DNA of 16,748 nucleotides from the NCBI GenBank assembly GCA_018814245.1, contig JAHIZN010000097.1, positions 1-16,748 on the forward strand. The letters are read 5' to 3'. Origin of the DNA: a bacterium. GTDB lineage: Bacteria > UBA9089 > CG2-30-40-21. The translations under genes and the position numbers were made by a program. Shown piece after piece: positions 1 to 8,774 of this stretch. A model generated the notes under the pieces. The model ran no database searches, was not told the DNA's origin, and saw nothing but the letters and a program-made list of their open reading frames with translations. The number at the start of each line of letters is the position of its first letter. Position 1 is the first letter of the stretch.

Positions 1-1
1 A

Positions 2-3000
2 AGGCTTATCCGAACAGAGACAGAGGTGTCTAATAAGGTTACTGTTGGTACAGAAGGCTGGGTATGGAAAGAGGATAAGTGGGGTGGGTGCAGTCTGAAA
101 AATACTATTGTTCAAGATAAATGTATTAAATTAGGCACCTATGCTGTTTATGGGGGAGACACTAACGAATACCAAGGATTTTCATCTAAGAAGGGTGAAA
201 ATATGGAATCAAGCCTTTCTCTCACAGATAACACTTACTATATATACAAATGGGAGGCGACAGATGTTGATTATGAGCGTGAGGGAAGAGATAACGGGAC
301 TTGTGTTGACCCTGATCAGCCTCATATCCTGAGGATAAAGGTACGATTGGATGGCAAGAATTTCAAACATTCTCACTATAATGCTACATGGTGGATTAAG
401 GGCAAGAAGGACATCTACTACTTTCAAGGTACAATCACCTCTCAGCCCATACTATGCGGTGATGTCTCTACCTGGGGATACATGATGGTTGATCAGGAAT
501 TAAATGGGCAGCAAATAAGCTATGTGCTCCAGAGCAGTAATGACGGAAAGGTATGGGGACAGGAGGTACCAATTGTTGTCAATAACTTAGCCCCTGTAGA
601 AATCCCGGCTAATCTTGAGAAAAACAAATGGATCCGCTGGAAGGCATATCTTACCTCAGGCACAATTACAGCCACACCAATTATCAAGGGAATAGCCATA
701 AACTGGAAGACAAATACAGACGATGATCTTGTCAGCGATGTAACCTATAATACCCTTGGCTTACAGGATAGGGTTTATAGCCCGTATGTAGAAAAAGACG
801 GCAGGGGCAAGTTTACTCAATATGTGTATGAGAATAACCCTCTGTGCAGGGTGTCTAAGGTTGTATTCCCTGATAATGGTTCAATGACAACAAGTTATGG
901 GATTGATGGGGCATATCGGGTAGTAACCGTAACCGACGGAAATAGCCGCTACACCAGAACCAAATACGACCGATTAGGAAATATGCGGGTAAAGGAACAG
1001 GAAACAGATAAAGGTTGTATTACCAATACCTATGGATATGATACGGCAGGTAATCTTATTAAAATTACTGACCCAAGGAATAATATAACCGGATACAGGT
1101 ATGATACCCTGGGCAGATTGATTAAAAAGACACACCCTGATACAGGGATTACTGAGTACCGATATGATAATAATAATAATCTCAGGTTCAATCGTGATGC
1201 CTTGCATTATCAACAAGGAATATGGTCAGGATACCAGTATGATACGCTTAATAGGCTGATCAAAAAAGGGATTGTAAACCATGCAGGAAATAATCCATTT
1301 GAATCGAGCAGCTTTGAGGCAAAGGCAAGCTATGTGTATGATGGTCAAGGGACTTATTCCCCGCCAAAAGCCAATATGAATTGCCCTAAGGGCAATCTCA
1401 CCCAAACAAGGGATGAGTCAGGGACAACCACATACTTTTATGACAGTAGGGGTAGGGTGAGATGTCAGCAGAAGGGATTGAGTGGAAAGGATTATTCTAC
1501 ATGGTATGAATACGACTCAGGCAATAACCTCATCCAGATTACTGACCCGGCAGGCAGAATAGCTACCTATACCTATAATCAGCTTAATCAACTTGTGAAG
1601 GTTCAAGGCGATAGGACAGGAACAGTAAGCTATACCTATGAACCCTCAGGTGGTATTGATGTAATTAGCTTCCCTAATGGCATAACCACCAACTATGACT
1701 ATACTGCCCGCAACTGGACCAGTGTAATCAATACCATGAATGGGAATAGCCCTGTATTTCAACGATATTATCAATACGATTCAGGGGGTAATCTTACACA
1801 AGAGTATAATGCAGCAACCAAAACCAATCTGTTTAGCAAGTATACCTACGACAAGCTCAACAGGCTTACCAATACAGATTATCAACCATTAAATATCCCT
1901 GATTTAGTGTATACCTATGATGAGTGTGGCAACAGGCTAAAGGCTGCTGTAGGTACTGCGAGTGCAAGGAGTTATAGTTATTCAGGCAATCGGATTACCA
2001 ATGACGGTGTCTACAGCTATACCTATTATCCCAATGGCAACCTGAAGACAATAAGCAAGACAGATGAGGTGCTGGAGTATTACTATGATTATGCAAACAA
2101 TCTGATTCAAATAAACAAGAATGGAGTAGTGCTGGAACGATATGTGTATGATGGGGACGGCAAAAGGGTTGAGAAGCTCGTTAACAGTTCAACTAACACG
2201 GCTGTAAGTATTTACTTTTATGCCTCCGGGGTGCAGGCAATCTATGAGGAAAGGTTCTTAGTTGCCAAAAAATTGGGAGCTCCTTCAATAGAAAAGGATT
2301 GGGAACAAGTGGGCTTATGGCACCTGACAACTGCTCGTTCTAATGGCTCAAGTCAGACATGGTGTTATAATAATGGAAGGGATTATAACATTGGCAATAA
2401 TTCAGGGGTATTGGTTTCTCCGGCAATTAAATTGACTGGGTTTTCTGAGCCAATGCTAAAATTTAGCAGCTGGTATCAGACAGAAGATAAATATGTCTAC
2501 TGGGATCAGAAGAAGGTGTTTATATCTACAGAGGCTAAAGGATATAAGGATCTTAAACAGGTAAAGCAGATTTCAGGCAGAATGCGACAGTGGACTAAAC
2601 ATGAGGTTGGTCTTAAAGAGTATGCTAATAAAAGGATAAGACTAAACTTTTTGTTTAATACCAGAGATGCATGGTATAATAATTATGAGGGTTGGTATAT
2701 TGATGATGTCAGGATAGAGGATGGTAATGGACAAAAGGGTCCGAAGATTCTTTTACCGTCAGAGGGTTCTGCAAAGGGTTCTGCAGGGGTAATTGTAGAT
2801 ATACAATCCTACAATGCCGATAAAGCCATAGCAAACTCAAAGGAGAATACATCCTACCTTTATGCCAATGGGCAGATGGTGGCTAAGGTAGAGGAGAAGC
2901 CGGTTGGGAGTACTGTGAGGGTTTATTATTGCCACAACGACCACTTGGGTTCGCTGAGGGCTATTACAGATAAAAATGGCAAGGCTACAGAAAGCTATTT

Positions 3001-3883
3001 CTATTATCCCTTTGGTGCAGGAGGACCAGTTGGTGGACCAAGTTTTACAGGCAAGGAATTAGACTCAACTGGCTTATTCTACTTTGGGGCGAGGTACTAT
3101 GATTCTGCATTGGGGAGGTTTATATCGCCGGATCCAGTGGATGTGCCTGGAGCAAATCCATATGTTTACTGTTGCAATAATCCGCTTAGATATACAGATC
3201 CAACAGGTGAGTGTATTGATCCTGTCACAATAGCTGTTGTAGCATTTTTCATTGGTGGAACGCATGAATATTGGCAAGGGAAAAATGATCCACACTTTGA
3301 TTTCGTTGCAGGAATTATATCCGCAGGATTTGCATATTGTATGGGTGATATGTTGATGAATCCTGCGAACTGGAAATTTGCAGGTAATCTCAGTTATGTT
3401 AGTCCGTATGGGGCAGTAACAATAGGTGGAGCGGGAATCTATGATGGTGGAAGAGGTTGGCAGGGAAACATTTCCTATGGGGTTGAAACACCATATGGGA
3501 GCTATTATACTCGTGGCGGGAGTAAGGTTAATTATATGGGGGGTAAGCCTGCTGGGACTGTACTGGGTGATCTAAAACCATCTAATGTGGGGAAAGGAGT
3601 TGGCTTGGGAGGTAAAATAATGCAAGGGATAGAAGTAGGTAAAGCTATTGGGAAGGCAATAACACTTCCAGAGAGAGCTAAAAAAAAGGCTGTGGAATGT
3701 GTTGATAAAAATCCAGGAGAGGCTGCAGCCATAGCATGGAGTTTTTTGGGGAAAGAAAAGTTGCAAGATCTTACTCAGGAAGAAAAAATTGCAGTAGGTA
3801 AACAGATGCCAGAATGGAAAGAATGGCACGCTATAGAGGCTCAAGAACTAACCAAGTCATGGATTAATATTGCCACATGGTAA
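2..3883 (+). CDS. RHS/YD-repeat protein, 5' end outside window, novel C-terminal tip
   Basis: Large cell-surface or secreted RHS-family protein. The frame is open to the left edge. The first start-like codon is a GTG at 26, with no convincing Shine-Dalgarno and no signal peptide after it, so the true N-terminus is probably upstream. Order seen: N-terminal beta-rich region to about 735; many YD repeats such as YDTLGRLIKKTHPDTG and YDTLNRLIKKG (about 740-2210); an inserted jelly-roll/MAM-like segment ending in WYIDDVRIEDG (about 2280-2730); a return to RHS sequence (SYLYANGQMVAKVE); the RHS core with HNDHLGSLRA, FGARYYDSALGRFISPDP and the DPTG that normally marks the tip boundary (about 2919-3208). 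The last 225 residues are unlike anything I recognise; they start with two hydrophobic stretches and become glycine-rich, then charged. RHS shells commonly enclose a polymorphic toxin tip, but no nuclease or deaminase motif is visible. A membrane gene starts 11 bases after the stop. Confidence 0.9.
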   Translation, partial: RLIRTETEVSNKVTVGTEGWVWKEDKWGGCSLKNTIVQDKCIKLGTYAVYGGDTNEYQGFSSKKGENMESSLSLTDNTYYIYKWEATDVDYEREGRDNGTCVDPDQPHILRIKVRLDGKNFKHSHYNATWWIKGKKDIYYFQGTITSQPILCGDVSTWGYMMVDQELNGQQISYVLQSSNDGKVWGQEVPIVVNNLAPVEIPANLEKNKWIRWKAYLTSGTITATPIIKGIAINWKTNTDDDLVSDVTYNTLGLQDRVYSPYVEKDGRGKFTQYVYENNPLCRVSKVVFPDNGSMTTSYGIDGAYRVVTVTDGNSRYTRTKYDRLGNMRVKEQETDKGCITNTYGYDTAGNLIKITDPRNNITGYRYDTLGRLIKKTHPDTGITEYRYDNNNNLRFNRDALHYQQGIWSGYQYDTLNRLIKKGIVNHAGNNPFESSSFEAKASYVYDGQGTYSPPKANMNCPKGNLTQTRDESGTTTYFYDSRGRVRCQQKGLSGKDYSTWYEYDSGNNLIQITDPAGRIATYTYNQLNQLVKVQGDRTGTVSYTYEPSGGIDVISFPNGITTNYDYTARNWTSVINTMNGNSPVFQRYYQYDSGGNLTQEYNAATKTNLFSKYTYDKLNRLTNTDYQPLNIPDLVYTYDECGNRLKAAVGTASARSYSYSGNRITNDGVYSYTYYPNGNLKTISKTDEVLEYYYDYANNLIQINKNGVVLERYVYDGDGKRVEKLVNSSTNTAVSIYFYASGVQAIYEERFLVAKKLGAPSIEKDWEQVGLWHLTTARSNGSSQTWCYNNGRDYNIGNNSGVLVSPAIKLTGFSEPMLKFSSWYQTEDKYVYWDQKKVFISTEAKGYKDLKQVKQISGRMRQWTKHEVGLKEYANKRIRLNFLFNTRDAWYNNYEGWYIDDVRIEDGNGQKGPKILLPSEGSAKGSAGVIVDIQSYNADKAIANSKENTSYLYANGQMVAKVEEKPVGSTVRVYYCHNDHLGSLRAITDKNGKATESYFYYPFGAGGPVGGPSFTGKELDSTGLFYFGARYYDSALGRFISPDPVDVPGANPYVYCCNNPLRYTDPTGECIDPVTIAVVAFFIGGTHEYWQGKNDPHFDFVAGIISAGFAYCMGDMLMNPANWKFAGNLSYVSPYGAVTIGGAGIYDGGRGWQGNISYGVETPYGSYYTRGGSKVNYMGGKPAGTVLGDLKPSNVGKGVGLGGKIMQGIEVGKAIGKAITLPERAKKKAVECVDKNPGEAAAIAWSFLGKEKLQDLTQEEKIAVGKQMPEWKEWHAIEAQELTKSWINIATW

Positions 3884-3893
3884 GGGGTTAAAA

Positions 3894-5375
3894 ATGAGTA
3901 CTATTAAGTATAAGGTGCTGTTAATTATATTATTTGTATCCATTTTTACAACTTTTAATTTTACTCTGGTATTTGCAAAGGGTAATGATAATAATAAGGA
4001 GGATGCAAAATTTTATGATGATTTAGCCAGTTCTCTAAGTGTTAAAGGTAAAAATGATAAGGCTATTAAATTATGTAAAAAGGCTATTCAGTTAGACCCT
4101 ACAAATTCCACATATTATTTTTCTTTAGGTTGTGAATATAAAAAAATTGGATTATACGAAAAAGCTATTCAAGAATACAAGAAAACAATTAAGATAGAAC
4201 CTACTAATATAACTACTCATATGGTATTAGGAGATGTATATAAAACAATGAATAGCTATGAAGATGCTATTAAAGAGTTTAAAATTGTTATAAGCATATT
4301 CGATAAAAAGATAACAGAGGCAGGAACTGCTACTTTCGGAACTGGAAGTTATATATTCAATAAAAGAAGTATGCCTGAAAAACTTCAGGGGAAAATCTAT
4401 GAAAGATTAGTAGAAATTTATATAAAAAAAGGTGATATTACAAAAGCACAAGAGGCAAAGAAAAAAGCCCAAGAGTTACAAAAAGAAGAAGATGAATATA
4501 GAAAAAAGATTGACAAAGGGCTTGAGGTTATTAACCGATATCATGCGACGAGGGGTTATCTACTTGAAGTTCTCCTTCAGTATGGAAGTATTATATTGGG
4601 TTTTGTGATATTAGCTTCCTTCTTACAAAAAAAGAGAAGAAAGAAAATAGTGGAAATAGATTTTAAGATCAAATGGGGGATAAAGGATATAACTTTGGTA
4701 TTTATCCTTTTTACCTTTTCCCCCATAACAATCTTATTATTTTACTATTTAGCCTATCCACTGAAAGATATTGATATTAATGGATATATTACTACTTTTA
4801 CACCTGATTTCTTAATTATTTTATTGGTTATCTTTTGGATAAAAGGAAGGTATAAACAAAGTTTTCAAGAAGTTGGACTTAAAACTTCAAGATGGTTAAA
4901 GGATGTAGGAATAGGATTAATAGTAGGAGCAGGGCTGTTAATTTTATCGATAGGAATAATTACACTTTATGTATTGATTTTCGATTATATCCCGAAATCT
5001 TTTTGTGGAATAGGAGATGATTTTAGCAGAGCTATATCTTTTAAGAGTATTTTATTTCCTTTTATTCTTTTTACCCTAATAGCTCCTTTTTCAGAAGAGC
5101 TGTTTTTTAGAGGATTTGTATATTCATCACTTAGAGAGAGGATTGGAATAAAGTGGGCAATTATAATAAGTGCCCTGTTTTTTGCTTCAGTTTATGGGAC
5201 TATTTTTGGTTTTTTACCTCTTTTTCTGGTTAGTATTGTATCTGCATGGTTATATGAGCGAAGGGAATCACTTATTCCCTGTATAGTAGCACATATAACT
5301 ATCAGTTTTATCTGGGCACTTCTTCTATATTACGAAGCAGAAATCAAGTATCTTTTTATCGCTAATCAGTTGTAA
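3894..5375 (+). CDS. TPR protein fused to a degenerate CPBP (CAAX-like) intramembrane protease domain
   Basis: Protein of 493 residues. An in-frame ATG at 3870 would overlap the RHS gene; I prefer 3894 because AAGGGG at 3882-3887 sits six bases upstream. The first 29 residues form a signal peptide or anchor (KYKVLLIILFVSIFTTFNFTL), followed by about three TPR units (residues 33-150, e.g. KAIKLCKKAIQLDPTN and KAIQEYKKTIKIEPTN), a charged helix, then six or seven membrane segments. The membrane part carries CPBP motif 1, EELFFR (residues 401-406). Motif 2, normally FxxxH, reads FASVY (430-434), so the histidine is tyrosine. Motif 3, normally HxxxN, reads HITIS (467-471). CPBP proteins cleave prenylated or membrane substrates or act as bacteriocin immunity proteins; altered motifs suggest weak or no proteolysis. 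If the leader is cleaved, the TPRs face the periplasm. The gene is conspicuously A+T-rich. Immunity to the RHS tip is possible but inferred from position only. Confidence 0.85.
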   Translation: MSTIKYKVLLIILFVSIFTTFNFTLVFAKGNDNNKEDAKFYDDLASSLSVKGKNDKAIKLCKKAIQLDPTNSTYYFSLGCEYKKIGLYEKAIQEYKKTIKIEPTNITTHMVLGDVYKTMNSYEDAIKEFKIVISIFDKKITEAGTATFGTGSYIFNKRSMPEKLQGKIYERLVEIYIKKGDITKAQEAKKKAQELQKEEDEYRKKIDKGLEVINRYHATRGYLLEVLLQYGSIILGFVILASFLQKKRRKKIVEIDFKIKWGIKDITLVFILFTFSPITILLFYYLAYPLKDIDINGYITTFTPDFLIILLVIFWIKGRYKQSFQEVGLKTSRWLKDVGIGLIVGAGLLILSIGIITLYVLIFDYIPKSFCGIGDDFSRAISFKSILFPFILFTLIAPFSEELFFRGFVYSSLRERIGIKWAIIISALFFASVYGTIFGFLPLFLVSIVSAWLYERRESLIPCIVAHITISFIWALLLYYEAEIKYLFIANQL

Positions 5376-5432
5376 GGAGAAAGGAAGGTGACGGTTTATA
5401 TAACTTATGTAAATTGAAAGGAGGAAAAATTT

Positions 5433-6812
5433 ATGATGAGGAGATTTATTGTAGTTTTAGTGGTTACATATATGCTTTTATCGGCCGGGATGATCAAGTC
5501 GAATCTTGTATATGCTGGTGATGTTGTTCAAGGGGCGTTGCAAGGTGCATTGATTGGAGGTGCAGCAGGCATTCTTATTGATTTAATTCAGTCTAATGCA
5601 AATAAACCAAAAGAACAAAAAGAGATGAAAGAAGAGAAAAATCAGAACACATACCGGGCAAAAGATTTGGTAATAAAATTGAAGGATATAAAGGTTGATA
5701 TTTCGGATGCCAACTTTTACATTGAGGATGTTATTGATTCCCGTGTTAATAAAAATGATATTGGATCAGCAATGACAGGGAGTTTTAATAAAATAACACC
5801 TGTTCAATTGGAAGGCGGATTAAGTGAGTCACTACTTAAATTTTTTAGTTATTCATTGCCAAAATCGGATAATAAAATTCCAATTGTTGTCAATATCTTA
5901 AATCTTCGAGTTGAAGAAAAGAAAAAATTTAGTGTGGAATATGCAGAATCAGAGATAGAGATGGATTTTTGTTTAAGGAAGGGTGATAAGATTGGACAAA
6001 TATATCAGGCAAGGTCTGTTTCTGAGAAACAAAGTCTTTGGGATGCAACACTATATCATGAAGCAAACATTCGATGGATTCTATCTGATTGTCTAAAATC
6101 TTTTGCAAACCATAAATGGACTCAAGATGATGTTACATTTAGGGAAATGGAAGTTTTTAAGAGCGAAGTGAAATCTATAGCGGTACAAACGGATACATCT
6201 AATAAAAAGAAAAAGGATTCAAAAATGTATGTTGGAATTGTAGTTCCGTATCAATCCATAAAAGGAGATCTTGATGGTAAGGGTATTTTAACTAACCCGA
6301 ATGGTGAGATTTTAATAGTACCTGAATTGCAATCAGATATTGGCACTGGGATAGTGTTCGGGACTCGATATCCTGATGATTCTAAAAAAAATAATAGAGA
6401 GTATGTTATTGAAATGAGTTATGTGTGGTCAGATCATAGAGCGGAGTGGATGGGTGTTTATGGAGATGCTTCTAATAAGGTATTTAGTCTTGATTACAGA
6501 CCATATTTTCAATTGGACAAAAAAACTCAGCCTTTTTTAAGTTTGGGTTTTGCTTTTTGTACATTGGTTGTTAAAAATGGGGCTTCATTGGAAACAAGGG
6601 TTGGCGATGCAACATTTCAGGGCTATAGATTTAATATTGGAGGAGGCATTTCTCACTCCTTGAGTAAACATTTATTACTTAATGGCAGCCTGATATATAG
6701 TTTCGGCGACTATACAAGTGCAAAAGGTGTGGAAGGAAAATTTGGAAAGATTAATGATAAGCTGAATGTAAAGGGAATAAACCCTGCTTTAGAATTGAAG
6801 TACTCGTTTTAG
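5433..6812 (+). CDS. secreted protein with glycine zipper and C-terminal outer-membrane beta-barrel
   Basis: Protein of 459 residues whose family I do not recognise. The start is well set: AAGGAGG at 5418-5424, eight bases before ATG. A clear signal peptide (residues 1-28, ending NLVYA) is followed by a glycine zipper (GALQGALIGGAAGILIDLI, 34-52) and a lysine-rich linker. A mixed alpha/beta domain (about 75-235) is loosely reminiscent of YajG-like or transport-auxiliary lipoproteins. A second lysine-rich linker leads to about 190 residues of alternating amphipathic strands ending ALELKYSF. A terminal phenylalanine after alternating hydrophobics is the usual outer-membrane barrel signal, and the phrase PFLSLGFAF plus IGGGISHSLSKHLLLNGSLIYSF resembles small 8-stranded barrels. 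It lies 57 bases after the TPR-CPBP gene and may be co-transcribed with it. It shares the A+T-rich composition of that gene. It is in the place where gspC often sits but shows no GspC homology-region or PDZ domain. Confidence 0.8.
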   Translation: MMRRFIVVLVVTYMLLSAGMIKSNLVYAGDVVQGALQGALIGGAAGILIDLIQSNANKPKEQKEMKEEKNQNTYRAKDLVIKLKDIKVDISDANFYIEDVIDSRVNKNDIGSAMTGSFNKITPVQLEGGLSESLLKFFSYSLPKSDNKIPIVVNILNLRVEEKKKFSVEYAESEIEMDFCLRKGDKIGQIYQARSVSEKQSLWDATLYHEANIRWILSDCLKSFANHKWTQDDVTFREMEVFKSEVKSIAVQTDTSNKKKKDSKMYVGIVVPYQSIKGDLDGKGILTNPNGEILIVPELQSDIGTGIVFGTRYPDDSKKNNREYVIEMSYVWSDHRAEWMGVYGDASNKVFSLDYRPYFQLDKKTQPFLSLGFAFCTLVVKNGASLETRVGDATFQGYRFNIGGGISHSLSKHLLLNGSLIYSFGDYTSAKGVEGKFGKINDKLNVKGINPALELKYSF

Positions 6813-6892
6813 ATGAATTGGAGTCAGATCTTGAATTCTGTGCAGTCAAAAATTACCACTTAGATAAGCATTGTTACGGCTGCTAATATTGT

Positions 6893-6914
6893 GGGCAACC
6901 ACAGGGGGTTGCCC
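6893..6914. repeat. short perfect hairpin in the gspD leader region
   Basis: GGGCAACC (6893-6900) pairs with GGTTGCCC (6907-6914) around a six-base loop. No T-run follows, so it is not a typical intrinsic terminator. It lies directly left of a degenerate composite-element arm, so I read it as a piece of a dispersed intergenic repeat. Confidence 0.6.
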
Positions 6915-6920
6915 CTACTA

Positions 6921-6948
6921 TGCTGATTACTGACAACTGACCGCTTAC
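6921..6948. repeat. degenerate arm of the composite intergenic repeat, upstream of gspD
   Basis: Read on the minus strand this is GTAAGCGGTCAGT, then TGTCAGT, then AATCAGC. That is the right-end motif GTAAGCGTTCAGC followed by NNTCAGC heptads, with a few substitutions. It ends 32 bases before the gspD start, in the same orientation as the right arms before gspE, gspF and gspL. No matching left arm is seen after the stop at 6812, so it looks like a decayed or partial copy. Confidence 0.6.
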
Positions 6949-6980
6949 CATCACTTGAATCCTTAATCAGGAACAGAATT

Positions 6981-8771
6981 ATGAGAATTACCTACAGATT
7001 TATTATGCCATTATTCATTACCTTGACTCTGCTATTATCTATTTCGTCTGTCATGGCTGCTGAACCCCCAAAGATATTGCCCCCACCAGAATCCTTGCCT
7101 CAAGAGGTATTGGAAAAGCTTAAGACAGGGGAACAAGGTATGATGCGGGAAAATGTCCCCCAAAGGGAAGGGGTGTCTACTCTAACAGAGGAAACAATGG
7201 GGCAAGAAGGAGCAGCATCTACAGGGAAAGCCACTCCTTCAGCATCGATAAGCTTGAATGTTAGCGAGATGGAAATAAACAATGTGTTCAAGATATTGGC
7301 TGACAGGGGTGGTTTGAATATTGTTGCCAGCAGGGATGTTCAGGGCAGGGTGACTATCTTCTTAAAGGATGTAAGCATTATAGAGGCTCTGGATGTCATC
7401 TGTGAGGTTAATCATCTGGGATATGAGCAACAGGGCAATCTTATTAAGGTTATGACCAATAGTGAGTATGAACAATCCTATGGCAGAAAGGCTTATGATC
7501 GAAGGGTATTTAAGGGGTTTGAGATTAAGCATGCAAGGGCAGAGTCTATCATGCGGGTGCTTAATGAGATTAAGAGCAGAGAGGGTAGGATGTTTGTAGA
7601 TGAAAGGACGAATAGATTAATGGTCATAGATGTGCCGGAGGCACTCAAGACAATGGAAGGGATCATGCCTGCATTGGATATTCCTTCTATTACAAGGGTG
7701 TTTGAGCTTATCTATGCTGAACCTAAGGAATTAGAGCCAAAACTAAGGGATGTTCTGACAAGAGATGGCAAGATACAGGTTGATTCATTGAACAAGAAGA
7801 TAATTATTACTGATCTTCCTGAAAATGTGGAGAAGGCTGCTGAACTAATAAAGGCATATGATGATTATCCTGAGACAGAGGTCTTGGTAATTAATCTTAA
7901 CTATGCTGATCCGGATAAGGTTAAGGAAAAGATGGATAATGAGATTACCAAGGATATTGGCAGCATTAAGGTAGATAAGAGGAATAGTCAGGTTATTATC
8001 AGGGATATACCCCAACAAGTAACTAAAATAAGAGAGATTATTACTGCCATGGATGAGCCGACAAGGGAGGTTCTGATTGAAACCAAGGTGGTACAAGTAG
8101 CCTTAAGTGATCAGTTCAAACTCGGAATAGATTGGGAGTATTTGGCAAAGAAGGCAGCTAATCTGAATATTAAGGCTAATTTTGGGGCATTGGCTAATAC
8201 AGATCCAGGCGGCAGGGTATCTGTTGGGGTATTAAATGCTGATGATTATCATGCCATCTTGGATGCATTAAAAACGACTGGAGAAACTAAACTCCTTTCT
8301 GCACCAAGAATTACAGCCATCAATAATGAGGAAGCCAAGATATTGGTAGGGAGTAATGTGCCTTATACAACTGAAGAAACCATTTATCCCCAGGGTGGCG
8401 GAAATCCAGTCACTACCAAGAAAGTAACCTATATTGATGTAGGGATAAAGCTTTATGTGACTCCAAAGATAAGCAGGAATGGCTTTGTAACGATGAAGAT
8501 AAAGCCTGAGGCAAGCTCAGTCACCAGATATGTGGATAACAATATCCCAGTAGTGGAAACATCTAATGTAGAGAGCACTGTTATGGTAAAAGACGGCAGT
8601 ACGGTTGTTATTGCTGGGCTGGTTAAAGAGGAAAAGGTAAATGAGATTGCCCGGATACCCTATCTGGGCAGGATTCCTGTTCTTGGCTATTTATTTAAGA
8701 AAACGGCTAAAAAGACGATCAATTCGGAGTTGGTGATATTTCTTACACCAAGGATTATTAGTGGGGAGTAG
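6981..8771 (+). CDS. gspD: type II secretion system secretin GspD
   Basis: Outer-membrane secretin, 596 residues, forming the multimeric channel of the T2S system. The signal peptide (residues 1-26, LFITLTLLLSISSVMAA) is followed by a proline/glutamate-rich linker. An STN/N0-type domain runs over about 93-165 (INNVFKILADRGGLNIVAS). Three NolW-like N domains follow, each ending in a phrase such as RTNRLMVIDVPEAL, NKKIIITDLPENV or NSQVIIRDIPQQV. The C-terminal secretin domain (about 350-592) contains LLSAPRITAINNEEAKILVG, VPYTT, VKDGSTVVIAGLVKEE, IPYLGRIPVLGYLFK and the closing SELVIFLTPRII. The protein ends right after this, so there is no pilotin-binding S domain. PilQ of type IV pili is related, but the downstream gspE-L set decides for T2S. 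The start has only a weak Shine-Dalgarno (AGGAAC). It opens the T2S cluster; gspC is absent upstream. Confidence 0.95.
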   Translation: MRITYRFIMPLFITLTLLLSISSVMAAEPPKILPPPESLPQEVLEKLKTGEQGMMRENVPQREGVSTLTEETMGQEGAASTGKATPSASISLNVSEMEINNVFKILADRGGLNIVASRDVQGRVTIFLKDVSIIEALDVICEVNHLGYEQQGNLIKVMTNSEYEQSYGRKAYDRRVFKGFEIKHARAESIMRVLNEIKSREGRMFVDERTNRLMVIDVPEALKTMEGIMPALDIPSITRVFELIYAEPKELEPKLRDVLTRDGKIQVDSLNKKIIITDLPENVEKAAELIKAYDDYPETEVLVINLNYADPDKVKEKMDNEITKDIGSIKVDKRNSQVIIRDIPQQVTKIREIITAMDEPTREVLIETKVVQVALSDQFKLGIDWEYLAKKAANLNIKANFGALANTDPGGRVSVGVLNADDYHAILDALKTTGETKLLSAPRITAINNEEAKILVGSNVPYTTEETIYPQGGGNPVTTKKVTYIDVGIKLYVTPKISRNGFVTMKIKPEASSVTRYVDNNIPVVETSNVESTVMVKDGSTVVIAGLVKEEKVNEIARIPYLGRIPVLGYLFKKTAKKTINSELVIFLTPRIISGE

Positions 8772-8774
8772 AAA

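Noticed and set aside
3870..3893. ATG eight codons upstream as start of the TPR-CPBP gene
   Set aside because: It lies inside the RHS gene with no ribosome-binding site, whereas ATG 3894 has AAGGGG at ideal spacing and starts directly at the signal peptide.
5389..5418. Nine-codon reading frame (GTG to TGA) between the TPR-CPBP and barrel genes
   Set aside because: It has a passable purine-rich upstream site but is too short and featureless to call.
6871..6889. Sigma-70 promoter upstream of gspD (TTGTTA and TAATAT)
   Set aside because: The two boxes are only 7 bases apart; no pair with 16-18 base spacing was found.
6893..6914. Rho-independent terminator after the barrel gene
   Set aside because: The stem is good but CTACTATG follows instead of a T-run; repeat membership explains it better.
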